Shown here: positions 56,183 through 64,000 of the stretch, in pieces
Layout: every line of letters begins with the position of its first letter
Numbering within the stretch: position 1 is the stretch's first letter
Source of the DNA: BD2-11 sp965115885
Lineage (GTDB): Bacteria > Gemmatimonadota > Gemmatimonadetes > Longimicrobiales > Gaopeijiaceae
Assembly: GCA_965115885.1 (NCBI GenBank)
Contig: OZ220479.1
Location: 620,001-684,000, forward strand
Length of the DNA stretch: 64,000 bases
Direction of reading: 5' to 3'
Notes under the pieces: generated by a model
The model's input: the letters and a program-made list of their open reading frames with translations, nothing else
Told to the model about the DNA's origin: nothing
The model's database searches: none
Position numbers and translations under genes: made by a program

Positions 56183-56682
56183 GATCGTCCGGCCTCTTGG
56201 CGGCGGCGCTGGCCGCTGCGTCGGCGGTGTGCGCCGTCCCGACGGTCGCGCAGGAAGCGATGGACCTGGATCTCCTCGTCGAGCGCGGTGGCGTCTACCT
56301 CGAACCCGGCGCTTTTCGGCCGTACTCCGGTGCGGTGGCGCGCATGTGGGTGCCGGACGCGGTGCGCGAGAGAGGCGTTCTGGACGAGGGCCGTTGGACT
56401 GGCGTGCGCGAGTGGTTTCATCCGAACGGTAGGCTTTCCGGTCGGGAAACTTGGCGGAACGGCGTTCTTCACGGTCCCGCGGAGATGTACTTCAAGTCCG
56501 GTCTGCTCTCGATGCGCGAAAACTACGCCAACGGCGAACTCGACGGTCCTTACGAGTCCTACTGGACGCGAGGCGCGCTGGCCGAACGGGGCGCCTGGCG
56601 GTCGGGGCGGCCGTGCGGCGAATGGACAAGCTTCGGCCGCTCCGTCGTCTTCCCCTCCTGCGCCCGGCCTCGGTATCGGTAG
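56179..56682 (+). CDS. Secreted MORN-repeat (YwqK-like) protein
   Basis: The 167-residue product has a signal peptide (about 1-25, ending VAQE) and three to four MORN-2 repeats of the form NGxLxGxxxxYxxxGxL, for example EWFHPNGRLSGRETWRNGVLHGPAEMYFKSGLLSMRENYANGELDGPYESYWTRG split over residues 82-140. Such repeats occur in exported proteins of unknown role. GTG overlaps the stop of the secreted protein before it. Two cysteines near the end may form a disulfide. Confidence 0.78.
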   Translation: MRSSGLLAAALAAASAVCAVPTVAQEAMDLDLLVERGGVYLEPGAFRPYSGAVARMWVPDAVRERGVLDEGRWTGVREWFHPNGRLSGRETWRNGVLHGPAEMYFKSGLLSMRENYANGELDGPYESYWTRGALAERGAWRSGRPCGEWTSFGRSVVFPSCARPRYR

Positions 56683-56749
56683 CCGTGGCGGAAGCGGTTT
56701 GCAAGGACGTCGGTTGAGGGCGAAAGATTGGCGGGAACCGCGCGACCGC

Positions 56750-57010
56750 AGTGCTGTTGCGGGCACGCCCAAGCTCGGCGACGATTGGGCGCGCGCGTCG
56801 CTGTCGGGCCAGGGGCGACTCGATCTGCTGGACGTCCTAGACGACCGCTACGGTCGGCGTGGCACCGTTCCGGCGTCTCAACTGCCCGTCATTCACTGGC
56901 ACGACATGGTGGGCGATCGCATCTTCGCGGACGCGATCCTGGACCGACTGGTCAACAATGCCCACAAGATTGAGCTCGCGGGCGGGTCGATGAGAAGGTT
57001 CTACGACTCA
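56750..57010 (+). pseudogene. IS21-family istB ATP-binding helper, C-terminal fragment
   Basis: A frame here reads LDLLDVLDDRYGRR, then QLPVIHWHDMVGDRIFADAILDRLVNNAHKIEL and GGSMRR in pieces, which is the well-known C-terminal part of IstB (DRYGRRS...TSQLPV...HW...ADAILDRLVHNAHRIEL). The ATPase P-loop half and the partner istA are absent. The remnant is about 85 residues of a normal 250. It marks the left side of an insertion-sequence graveyard. Confidence 0.8.
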
Positions 57011-57155
57011 ACCAAGGCGGCGCGCGGCGCCGGGACCCGGCTTGACCGCGAACCGCCGCGAGACGACCGGCATGGTCGCGCTCGCCGGGGAATGCGACGA
57101 TGGCCTCGTAGGGACCCTTTGTGCTCCCGCAGATAAGCCTTGGAGTGCGTGGAAG

Positions 57156-57183
57156 TTGACACCAGATCGTGTGAGGTTTAACG
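57156..57183 (+). promoter_or_regulatory. Promoter of the AT-rich gene
   Basis: A perfect TTGACA at 57156-57161 is followed after 15-16 bases by TTTAAC/TTAACG (57177-57183). It sits 55 bases before an AAGGAG ribosome site, in DNA much richer in AT than the rest of the window. Confidence 0.45.
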
Positions 57184-57238
57184 TCGTACGCGACAGTTGT
57201 CGGCAGGAAGATTTCTCAACGAAGGAGAGTTTACAAGA

Positions 57239-57787
57239 ATGAACACGGCGATTCGGGAACTACAGCTAGCAATCGTGGAAAAATGGGCGCTGGTGGTGGT
57301 TGTAGCCGTTGCCATGGCGGTCAGTTTCGCTGTCATGCCAAATCAAGGACATGGCCAGACTTCAGAATGGAAAATGTTCAATTTCTCAGACGAGTTTGGA
57401 GAAGAGACAGATGATCGATACACTGTTAGCCATGCATCTGAACCAAAAGTGCCAATGACTTTTCCTTATGGTAGCACGGTAGCTAGAATCATTGTCAATT
57501 GTGACCGAGCGTGGATTAGTTTCAACGTATCTCCAAACCTGAGCGGAGGTGAAATCGGAGATGGAATAACAAGATATACCATTTCTGGCAGAATAGATGG
57601 GAGGCGGTTTCCATTAAAGATGTGGCAAAGTTGGAGTGGGAAGGCTCTGTACTTTATTGATTTCCAGAAGGACCTTTTCAAGGGCTCAAAATTCGACATT
57701 TCCATTCCATGGTACGAGCAAGGATATGTAGTATTTTCATGGAATCTTGCAGGTTCTTCTTATTCTATTGAACAGAGCTGTGAATAG
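57239..57787 (+). CDS. AT-rich secreted/membrane-anchored protein of unknown function
   Basis: The 182-residue product has a signal anchor (about 17-37, WALVVVVAVAMAVSFAVM) and a beta-rich exported domain with MTFPYGSTVARIIVNCDRAWISF and a final PWYEQGYVVFSWNLAGSSYSIEQSC. The paired Cys and strand order remind me of VasI/TagO-like secretion accessory proteins, but this is weak. GC is near 40-45%, against about 70% around it, so it was acquired recently. AAGGAG (57222-57227) supports the ATG at 57239 rather than one at 57197. It lies between remnants of different insertion sequences. Confidence 0.75.
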   Translation: MNTAIRELQLAIVEKWALVVVVAVAMAVSFAVMPNQGHGQTSEWKMFNFSDEFGEETDDRYTVSHASEPKVPMTFPYGSTVARIIVNCDRAWISFNVSPNLSGGEIGDGITRYTISGRIDGRRFPLKMWQSWSGKALYFIDFQKDLFKGSKFDISIPWYEQGYVVFSWNLAGSSYSIEQSCE

Positions 57788-57918
57788 GTTTGATCAAAAC
57801 AAGGGCAACCGACCGCACAAGCTGCCCTACCAGCCCGTGGATAAAGTCGCCGTCGCACTGACCGCATGGTTTGGTTAGATTACAGGTTCTACGAAGACCT
57901 CGGTCATGGAGTGCGTAG

Positions 57919-58555
57919 ATGGCGATCGGCATGCGGCTAAAGGAGCCGCAGATGGAGATGTTCGTCGCGTCGAACCGGATTCGGTCGTTGGGCAGCCCGT
58001 TCTATCGGGCATTGAACAAAATGCTCGACGCGAACGGATTCGACGAGTTCGTGGAACGAGCTTGCGTCGACTTCCATTCGAAAACTCGCGGACGACCGGG
58101 GATTCCGCCGGCCGTGTACTTCAGGATGTTGCTGGTCGGGTATCTCGAAGGCATCGGCTCGGAGCGCGGCATCGCGTGGCGGTGTGCGGACTCGCTTTCC
58201 CTTCGCGAGTTTCTCGGCTGCGGGCTGGACCGGAACCCGCCGGAACACTCGGGCCTGTCCAAGACGCGCAAGCGGCTGAGCGTGGAAGCCTACATGAAGG
58301 TGTTCGACTGGGTGCTGAATCTGCTGGACGAGTCGGGGCTCCTGAAGGGCAAGACGCTCGGGGTGGACGCGACGACGCTGGAGGCGAACGCGGCGATGCG
58401 CGCGATCGTGCGGCGCGACACGTTGCAGGGCTACACCGAGTGGCTGGAGGAGTTGGCGGTGGCGTCGGGGATCGAAGCGCCGACGCGCGAGGACCTCGCG
58501 AAGCTCGACCGGAAGCGCAAGAACAAGGCGTCGAACGAGGACGATGACCACCGGC
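57919..58555 (+). pseudogene. IS1182/IS5-like transposase, truncated
   Basis: About 212 residues of a DDE transposase: MAIGMRLKEPQMEMFVASN, RGRPGIPPAVYFRMLLVGYLEGI, SLREFLGCGL and the first catalytic Asp in LGVDATTLEANAAMRAIV. After KNKASNED the family match stops, and the frame runs on by chance to 58743. The other two catalytic acids are missing, so it cannot transpose alone. The break coincides with the edge of an ISL3 remnant. Confidence 0.85.
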
Positions 58556-58617
58556 TTGGATGCTGGGGAATGCCCGCTCCCGGGGAAGCCTCGAAAACCC
58601 ATTTCCTCCACGGACTG

Positions 58618-59100
58618 CTACCTACGGATTGGATTCGTTTTCTCAGTTGTGCAGTACCCTCGATCACGGGCCTTGGCGGCTTGGACGAGAGAGTTCATGG
58701 CCTCGAGGAGACCGTTCGTGATGCGGGAGTGGAACCAATGTAGGATGCCCTTCTCATGCTTCCGCACGGTTTCGGCGAAGGTCGCCATGGCGGCGAGTCC
58801 GTCGCTCGCGGCCTTTGCACCAGCGTTCGAGGTGACGTTCGGCTACGATGGGAGGCAGGTCCCACAGCTCTTGGAACTCGACCTCGAGCTTGTAGGCTTC
58901 GACCGTGTCGGGAGCTGCGGTGGCCTCGGCGAGCAGTTCGTCCAGCCGGGCCTTCTGCGATTCGCTGAGCCCTGCGGATCGTCGGCCTCTTCGCTTGCTC
59001 CTGCATGTGGTTGCGGAACCTGTCGCGCCACAGGCTCTTGTGCGCATAGGACAACGCCGGCGCAGACTCGCAGGTTCTCCGCACGTGCACCCGCCATGGC
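58618..59100 (-). pseudogene. ISL3-family transposase, frameshifted C-terminal remnant
   Basis: Pieces in three reading frames on the minus strand give the ISL3 order: SLWRDRFRNHMQEQAK (near 59000), then LSESQKARLDELL...AYKLEVEFQELWD (58840-58960), then FAETVRKHEKGILHWFHSRITNGLLEAMNSLVQAAKARDRGY (58665-58785). The last piece is the conserved ISL3 C-terminus, ending abruptly at a TAG at 58618. At least two frameshifts and a lost N-terminus make it dead. Confidence 0.8.
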
Positions 59101-59569
59101 TTCCGTTCGCCGGGCTATGTCCGACAGCGCGTCCCACGGCGCCCGGGACACGGAGGACACGGAAAGGGAGCGATCGACCGGCCGCTCCCGGCCCCCCCCT
59201 GGGGGATGCGGCAGGCGGAACGCTCCCGTGTCCAGCGCCCGACGCCGACTCATCCCCTCTGCACTCGCGCGCCCGAGAGGATGTCCTTGAAGCCGGGATC
59301 GGATCATTGCGCAGCTCGACCGCGATCCCGCTCCAACGAGGACTCTCTGGACAGGTTCATGCAACTCTGCACGTTGCCGACCCGTCTCCCACGGCCGCTC
59401 CGTCCGCGCTGCGTCGGTCCCCTTCGCCCGGATCCGACAAGCCCGTAGCCGGGTCCCTCCGCACACCCGCCCGATCCCGCCTCGCACCTGGGGTCCCGGC
59501 GGCCGTCGCCCGAGCTTCGGCCACCCTCCCGCTCGCCGCATCGGACGACTCCGTCGGGATCGCTGCCCC
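59101..59569. other. Insertion-sequence debris without a readable gene
   Basis: This stretch lies between the ISL3 and IS110 remnants. Several frames are open on both strands but none has a motif I recognise. It is probably decayed transposon DNA. Confidence 0.4.
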
Positions 59570-59705
59570 GACACCGCTCGTCAACGCCCGGTACACGCGA
59601 CGGGCCATGTACCGCTCGAGGCACTGCACCGCATCGCCTCGCGCTTCGACAGCCCCTCTTCCGTACGCCGCTCACTCGCGCCGTTGCTGTTCGACGACGA
59701 AGTTC
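59570..59705 (-). pseudogene. IS110-family transposase, small C-terminal fragment
   Basis: The minus strand reads GASERRTEEGLSKREAMRC and, after a one-frame shift near 59625, CLERYMARRVYRALTSG. Together they match the IS110 ending RRTAEGLSKKEIIRCLKRYIAREVYxAL. Only about 40 residues remain. Confidence 0.65.
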
Positions 59706-60013
59706 GCGGCGGAGCGCCGCGCGCTTCGCCTGTGGCGCCTGCCCGCCCGTCCCGCTCGACCCGTGACCAAGGCAGGCAGGAAATGCACCGAAAAGAGCTT
59801 TCCCGTCCACAGCTTTCGGACGTTGCTGGCGGATCTGGCCACCCTGACCCGCAACCGCGTGCAACCTGCCGCCGGGGGGCTGTGGCCGCCGACGTGATCG
59901 CCAGTCCCACCCCGCTTCAGCATCGGAAATCTTCCGGTTGCTTGGTGTCCGTCCATCCATGACTTGTACCTCTAGTAGCGTACACTTCAGATTTATATAT
60001 GCAGGCAACTCAT
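59706..60013. other. Mixed-composition gap at the right edge of the IS graveyard
   Basis: No gene is visible. The last 80 bases (about 59930-60013) become AT-rich, unlike either flank. A transposon end or old insertion point probably lies here. Confidence 0.4.
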
Positions 60014-60042
60014 TATAAAACAGTCGGTTAGACTGTTTTATA
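60014..60042 (-). terminator. Strong intrinsic terminator hairpin
   Basis: TATAAAACAGTC pairs perfectly over 12 bp with GACTGTTTTATA around a 5-base loop. With A-rich and T-rich stem ends it can work in both directions. It lies 15 bases after the stop of the minus-strand barrel gene at 60058, so it ends that three-gene operon. Confidence 0.8.
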
Positions 60043-60057
60043 TGCTGGAAGTGCGGC

Positions 60058-60915
60058 CTATAGCGCGAGGCGCGTGAAGTAGCCCAGCACGATCTCGGGC
60101 CCGGTGGCGAGATTGCGACCCGCCAGGGGCAATCTGGAACCCAGCTCCACCTGTCCGGGCCCGGCGGTCACCAGCAGCGAGGGGGCGAGCCGCAGCATCT
60201 CGCGTTCCTGTCCCTCGCCCGTCAGCCCTCCGAAGGAGGGCACGCCCCCGTACCACCCCTCGAACTGGATCTTGAACCCCAGCGCGTCGCCTCCGCCTCC
60301 GAAGCTCGCGTTGAAGAAGCGTTCGTCGCCGAAGTCGCCGCCGGCGTCCTGCGCCTCGCGCCATCGGTAGCCGGCCCACGCCTGCGCGTAGAGGGGCCGC
60401 GGCCAGAAGGAGTGTCCCACCTCCGCCAACACCTCCCAGTCGCGCTGGCCGTCCCCCAACGGGATGAGATCGGTGCCGGACTCGAATTCGGCGGGAAGCT
60501 TGGCGCCCGCGCGGATCGCCAGAGGGAAGTCGCTGCCCAGGAGTCGGAGCGGCGCGGCGCGCACGTACACGCGGGTGTCGCCGAACCCCCATGAAATGCG
60601 GGTGCCGTCCAGGTCCGCGTACTCCAGCCGGTGGTAGGACGGCTGAACCCAGACGTCCACGCCGGGAACGACGCCCATCGCGACCGTCAGGAAGGAGGAC
60701 ATGGTCTGCGCGCGGCCGTCCAAGACGAAGGTGCGGACCTCGCCCGCGGGGCTGAACTGCTCTCGGGTGTCGAGATAGTGCATCGAGAACGAGACCCAGC
60801 CCCGGAGCTCGGGCTCGATCCACTGCCCGTGGGCCGGCGGGGCCGCCAACGCGAGCAGGAAGGCGGTCGGGGCGAGGGGGCGCGCGAGAATTGGGGCGAG
60901 GTGCGATCGGGTCAT
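60058..60915 (-). CDS. Outer-membrane beta-barrel-type protein, paralogue B
   Basis: The 285-residue product has a signal peptide (about 1-31, ending AHGQ) and an alternating aromatic strand pattern ending in LGYFTRLAL, typical of a small outer-membrane barrel. It clearly resembles the product of the next gene upstream (61025-61924): shared DTRE, VVPGVDVWVQ, GFGDTRVYVR, IPLGDGQRDWEV and YRWREA segments. The ATG at 60915 gives the best signal; the frame is open to 61050. It is last in the operon, followed by a strong terminator. Function unknown, perhaps uptake or scaffold. Confidence 0.8.
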   Translation of the reverse strand: MTRSHLAPILARPLAPTAFLLALAAPPAHGQWIEPELRGWVSFSMHYLDTREQFSPAGEVRTFVLDGRAQTMSSFLTVAMGVVPGVDVWVQPSYHRLEYADLDGTRISWGFGDTRVYVRAAPLRLLGSDFPLAIRAGAKLPAEFESGTDLIPLGDGQRDWEVLAEVGHSFWPRPLYAQAWAGYRWREAQDAGGDFGDERFFNASFGGGGDALGFKIQFEGWYGGVPSFGGLTGEGQEREMLRLAPSLLVTAGPGQVELGSRLPLAGRNLATGPEIVLGYFTRLAL

Positions 60916-61024
60916 GGCGTATCGCGCGGGCGGCGCGTAGGGGCGGAAGGTTCGGGCCAGGTCGGGAGGCTGCGGGCCGTCGTTCCGCCCGCCCGTCGAT
61001 CCGCGTCCCCGCGCGGCGTCGCGT

Positions 61025-61924
61025 TCACGTCCCCGACCGTACGCGTACAAAGTAGCCGACGACCAGCGCGGTGCCAGCCGGCAGGTTGGTGCCGCGCAAC
61101 GGAATCTGCACGCCCGCCTTCGCCCGCCCCGCCCCCAGTCGGTAGTTCAGCGAGGGCGTGAGGCGGATCATCGAGCGGGACGCGGAGGCGACCGCAATCC
61201 CCTCGACGACCGGAACCCCGCCGTCCCAGCCCTCGACGACGACGCGCGTCCCCAGCCGTCCGAACTCGATCCCGCCGGAGAGCAGGAAGAAGGCTTCGTC
61301 GCCGAAGTCCCTGCGCGACTCCGGGTTCGCCTCCCGCCAGCGGTGGCCGATCCAGGCGCTCGCGTAGGCGGGAACGGGATGGAAGGAGCGGCCCAGCTCG
61401 AGGACCAGCTCCCAGTCTCTTTGTCCGTCCCCGAGCGGGATGATTTCGGCGTCCACGGCGAATTCGCCGACGGGGATCTTGACCCCGCCGCGAACCGCCA
61501 GTGCAAGCTCGTCGCCGAGGGCGCGGCCGGGCTGGAAGCGCAGGTGGAGGCGCGTGTCGCCGATGCCGGTGCGCAGCCGTTCGCCGCTCAGGTCGTCGAA
61601 GCGGAGGCGCTGGAAGGGCGCCTGCACCCAGGCGTCGACGCCTGGAACCAGCCCCAACGCGAGGGTCGCGAAGACGGAGGTGCTGACGGCGTGCCCCCGG
61701 GTGAAGGGGTCGAAAGCTCGGACGTCCCCGTCGGAATGGAAGGCCTCGCGCGTGTCCAGATGAAAGATCGACACGTCCAGCCAGCCCCGCCCGGGGGACT
61801 CGACCCACTGGGCGCCGACTTCCGTCGCGCCTCCGGCCCCGGCCAGAACGCCCGCCAGGACCGCGGCGCCGAGCTCTCCTCGAGCCCGCCGCCCGCCACC
61901 GGAGCGCGAAGGCCTGAGGTTCAC
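61025..61924 (-). CDS. Outer-membrane beta-barrel-type protein, paralogue A
   Basis: The 299-residue product has a signal segment (about 10-35, ending VGAQ) and barrel-like strands ending in VVGYFVRVRSGT. Shared blocks with the downstream gene (DTREAF, LVPGVDAWVQ, GIGDTRLHLR, IIPLGDGQRDWEL, GHRWREANP) show a tandem duplication. GTG 61924 overlaps the stop of the lipoprotein gene (GTGA), so the three are one operon. The block of EIIPLGDGQRDWE may be a family signature. No family name is known to me. Confidence 0.8.
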   Translation of the reverse strand: MNLRPSRSGGGRRARGELGAAVLAGVLAGAGGATEVGAQWVESPGRGWLDVSIFHLDTREAFHSDGDVRAFDPFTRGHAVSTSVFATLALGLVPGVDAWVQAPFQRLRFDDLSGERLRTGIGDTRLHLRFQPGRALGDELALAVRGGVKIPVGEFAVDAEIIPLGDGQRDWELVLELGRSFHPVPAYASAWIGHRWREANPESRRDFGDEAFFLLSGGIEFGRLGTRVVVEGWDGGVPVVEGIAVASASRSMIRLTPSLNYRLGAGRAKAGVQIPLRGTNLPAGTALVVGYFVRVRSGT

Positions 61925-62319
61925 GGGCCGTCGATCCGCACCGTCACCGTGGCGGACCGGGAATCCCCCGCCAGAGTGGTCGCCGTCGCGCTCGCGACGT
62001 AGATGCCCGGTTCCCCGTAGGCGTAGTCGAAGCGCCCGGCTTGATCGTTGACGTTGACGGGCGGGCCGCCGGCGTAGACGTAGGGAATCTCCTCGGAGTC
62101 TCCGTTGCCGTAGTCCACCACGGTCCGCGACAGATTGGTGCCGCGCGACGCGTAGCGGAACCGGATTTTCTGGCCCACGGACGCGCGCTCCCGGCTGGCG
62201 GTCAGGGAAACCGTCAACGGTTGCGGCTCGAGGGGCGGGTTCAGGCAGGACGCGAGCAGAAGCGCGCACGCCGCGAACGTCGCTCGCCCGCGCGCGAACC
62301 GACTGGACATCGTCGACAC
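61921..62319 (-). CDS. PKD-like lipoprotein
   Basis: The 132-residue product has a lipobox LLLASC (Cys25). The rest is one Ig/PKD-like domain: TVSLTASRERASVGQKIRFRYASRGTNL, VVDYGNGDSE (the DxGDG-type loop), and FDYAYGEPGIYVASATATT, close to the PKD ending Y-x-x-P-G-x-Y. PKD domains bind proteins or sugars outside the cell. Two start ATGs, 62319 and 62310, are both possible. It leads the operon with the two barrel proteins. Confidence 0.85.
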   Translation of the reverse strand: MSTMSSRFARGRATFAACALLLASCLNPPLEPQPLTVSLTASRERASVGQKIRFRYASRGTNLSRTVVDYGNGDSEEIPYVYAGGPPVNVNDQAGRFDYAYGEPGIYVASATATTLAGDSRSATVTVRIDGP

Positions 62320-62500
62320 CGCCTCCGGTGTGGGTTTCCGCCGACCCCGCCGGTGGCGGAGACGCCGTGCGAAACCTATGTTCTCCGCAGGACGTTGTCT
62401 GCATCTCGAGTCTCGCGGAATCGGTCCGGTCCGGCCGGGATGCGCAACCGTCCGCGGGTCCGGGTCGGCGTCGCGGGTCCGCGGGGTTCGGAGCTACGGA
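62320..62500. other. Divergent intergenic region between PKD lipoprotein and DUF1592 genes
   Basis: This 181-base gap should hold promoters for both directions. A less GC-rich patch lies at about 62375-62410, but I cannot name clear -35 or -10 boxes. Confidence 0.4.
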
Positions 62501-64000
62501 ATGAACGCACTCTACAGCGTCGCGGCCGCCTTGGGCGTCGCCTTGATGGTCGGCGCGGGCGGAGACGGCTTTTTCGCCGCCGACGCTCCCGATCCCGCTC
62601 CGGATCCCGTCGGCCGCGTCGCCTCCCTTTCCGATCTTCCCTCCTCCACGCTCACCGACGTCGTGGCCCGCTACTGCCAGGTCTGCCACAACGACGCGCT
62701 CCTGACCGGCAACCTTTCCCTCGCCGGATTCGACGTGGCGCGCGCGGCCGAGCGCCCGGAGACCGCGGAGAAGATGATTCTCAAACTCCGCGCCGGAATG
62801 ATGCCGCCCCCCGGGATGCCTCGCCCCGCGGGCGACACCGTGACCGCGCTGGTGGAGGAACTGGAGGCGAGGATGGACGCGGCCGCCCTGGCGGCGCCCA
62901 ATCCCGGCGGACGCACCTTCCAGCGCCTCAACCAAGCCGAGTACGCGGAGTCGATCGAGGATCTGCTGGCCCTCGAGATCGACGCCGGCGACTACCTGCC
63001 GCCCGACACCAAGAGCGCGAATTTCGACAACGTCTCCGAGGCGCAGCTGCTCTCCCCGACGCTCCTCGACGCCTACATGAACGCGGCCGACCGGATCAGC
63101 CGTCTGGCCGTCGGCGACCCGGGCGCCCAGCCCGCCGAACGGACCTACACGGTCTCCGGCTACGTTTCCCAGCGGGACCGGGTCGAAGGCGCGCCCTTCG
63201 GCACGCGCGGCGGGACGAGCGTGGTCCACCACTTCCCCGCGGACGGCGCCTACCGGTTCCGCGTCGTCTTCGAGCACACCACCACGGGCGAGGGCTTCTT
63301 CGGCCAAATCGCCCGCCTCGAACAGCTCGAGATCTCGATCAACGGCGAGCGGGTGGCGTTGCTGGACGTGGACCAGTGGATGCACGTCTCGGACCCGGAG
63401 GGCATCTCCATGCGCACGGATCCGGTGTTCGTGCGCGCCGGACCGCAACGCGTGACCGCGGCTTTCCTCAAGCGCGCCGAGGGACCGGTGGAGGACCTCG
63501 TGTCGCCTCACGACTGGTCTCTGGCGGACCGGCACACCGGCATCGGCGGCTACGGGCTGACGTTGCTCCCGCACCTGCGGGATCTGGTGATCGGCGGACC
63601 CTACGAGACGTCCGGCGTATCGGAGACTCCGAGTCGGCGGCGGATCTTCAGTTGCCGTCCGGAGTCCGAAGAGGAGCGCGAAAGGTGTGCGCGCGACATC
63701 CTCGCGCGGCTGGCGGGCAGGGCGTACCGCAGGCCCCTGCTCGAACGCGACGTCGCGCCGCTCGTGGCGTTCTACCGCGCCGGGGAGGAGGAAGGCGGCT
63801 TCGAGACGGGCGTCCGGACCGGGCTCCAGGCGATCCTGGCGAGTCCTCACTTCGTCTTCCGCATGGAGGAGGCGCCGGTCGGCGTCCGGCCGGGGGAGAC
63901 GTTCCGGATCGGCGACGTGGATCTGGCCTCGCGGCTGTCGTTCTTTCTGTGGGGGACGCCGCCGGACGAGGAGCTGATGGCGTTGGCGCGGCGGGACGAG
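62501..64000 (+). CDS. Planctomycete-type cytochrome c protein with DUF1587/DUF1592/DUF1595 domains (C-terminus outside window)
   Basis: An open frame of exactly 500 codons runs off the right edge. It has a signal peptide (about 1-27), heme site CQVCH (59-63), DUF1587-like FQRLNQAEYAESIEDLLAL near residue 147, a beta-rich carbohydrate-binding-like part near 220-370 (HHFPADGAYRFRVVFEHTT), DUF1595-like AYRRPLLERDVAPLV near 408 and DUF1592 opening LASPHFVFRMEE near 446. Such large proteins usually stand before a DUF1552 gene and are common in Planctomycetes and Gemmatimonadota; their substrate is unproven. The divergent lipoprotein operon may be functionally linked. Confidence 0.9.
   Translation, partial: MNALYSVAAALGVALMVGAGGDGFFAADAPDPAPDPVGRVASLSDLPSSTLTDVVARYCQVCHNDALLTGNLSLAGFDVARAAERPETAEKMILKLRAGMMPPPGMPRPAGDTVTALVEELEARMDAAALAAPNPGGRTFQRLNQAEYAESIEDLLALEIDAGDYLPPDTKSANFDNVSEAQLLSPTLLDAYMNAADRISRLAVGDPGAQPAERTYTVSGYVSQRDRVEGAPFGTRGGTSVVHHFPADGAYRFRVVFEHTTTGEGFFGQIARLEQLEISINGERVALLDVDQWMHVSDPEGISMRTDPVFVRAGPQRVTAAFLKRAEGPVEDLVSPHDWSLADRHTGIGGYGLTLLPHLRDLVIGGPYETSGVSETPSRRRIFSCRPESEEERERCARDILARLAGRAYRRPLLERDVAPLVAFYRAGEEEGGFETGVRTGLQAILASPHFVFRMEEAPVGVRPGETFRIGDVDLASRLSFFLWGTPPDEELMALARRDE

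Overview
The window is very GC-rich bacterial chromosome (roughly 70% or more by eye) with dense, mostly co-directional genes joined by 4-base stop/start overlaps (ATGA or GTGA). Outer-membrane assembly genes (tamA, tamB) and lipoproteins show a diderm cell. The mix of an actinobacterial-type succinate dehydrogenase anchor, a SelD fused to an NADH-dehydrogenase-like domain, M16 peptidase pairs, planctomycete-type DUF1592 cytochromes and a Cu-monooxygenase-like c-type cytochrome suggests Gemmatimonadota or a near relative. This is an inference from gene content; there is no rRNA here to prove it.

Layout. 1-12 kb: end of a succinate dehydrogenase operon, a family 5 uracil-DNA glycosylase coupled to selD, ketopantoate reductase, fumC, a DsbA-like protein, a small lipoprotein, an archaeal-type phosphoglycerate mutase and an M16 peptidase pair. 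12-15 kb: NUDIX hydrolase, then an ECF sigma factor behind a sigma-54-like promoter; its likely anti-sigma gene is separated from it by about 0.8 kb of lower-GC DNA carrying a glycine-zipper microprotein. 15-25 kb: holA, a lipoprotein cytochrome c, mutS, a TonB-like protein, cystathionine beta-synthase, ddl, a rhomboid protease and an EF-G paralogue with altered GTPase motifs. 25-50 kb: one long plus-strand housekeeping run: yebC, ruvC-ruvA-ruvB, queA-tgt-yajC, def-fmt, tenI-thiS-thiG, rsmB, a PASTA protein, a TlpA thioredoxin, a YbbR protein, tsaD, lgt, a phosphoesterase, tamA-tamB and uvrA. 50-53 kb: a regulated-looking intergenic region, then a YbjN-like protein, PspA and D-amino-acid aminotransferase.

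53-64 kb is the accessory part. It has a secreted heme/copper protein followed by a secreted beta-rich protein and a MORN-repeat protein; a 3.3-kb graveyard of at least four broken insertion sequences (IS21 istB, IS1182-like, ISL3, IS110) around a strikingly AT-rich secreted-protein gene; and a locus of two tandem paralogous outer-membrane-type proteins with a PKD-like lipoprotein, divergent from a large DUF1592-type cytochrome that runs off the window.

I saw no tRNA, rRNA, CRISPR array, prophage or replication origin. The best candidates for something undescribed are the glycine-zipper insertion between sigma and anti-sigma genes, the 53.8-56.7 kb secreted heme/copper cluster, the AT-rich orphan in the IS graveyard, and the duplicated barrel/lipoprotein/cytochrome locus at the right end.
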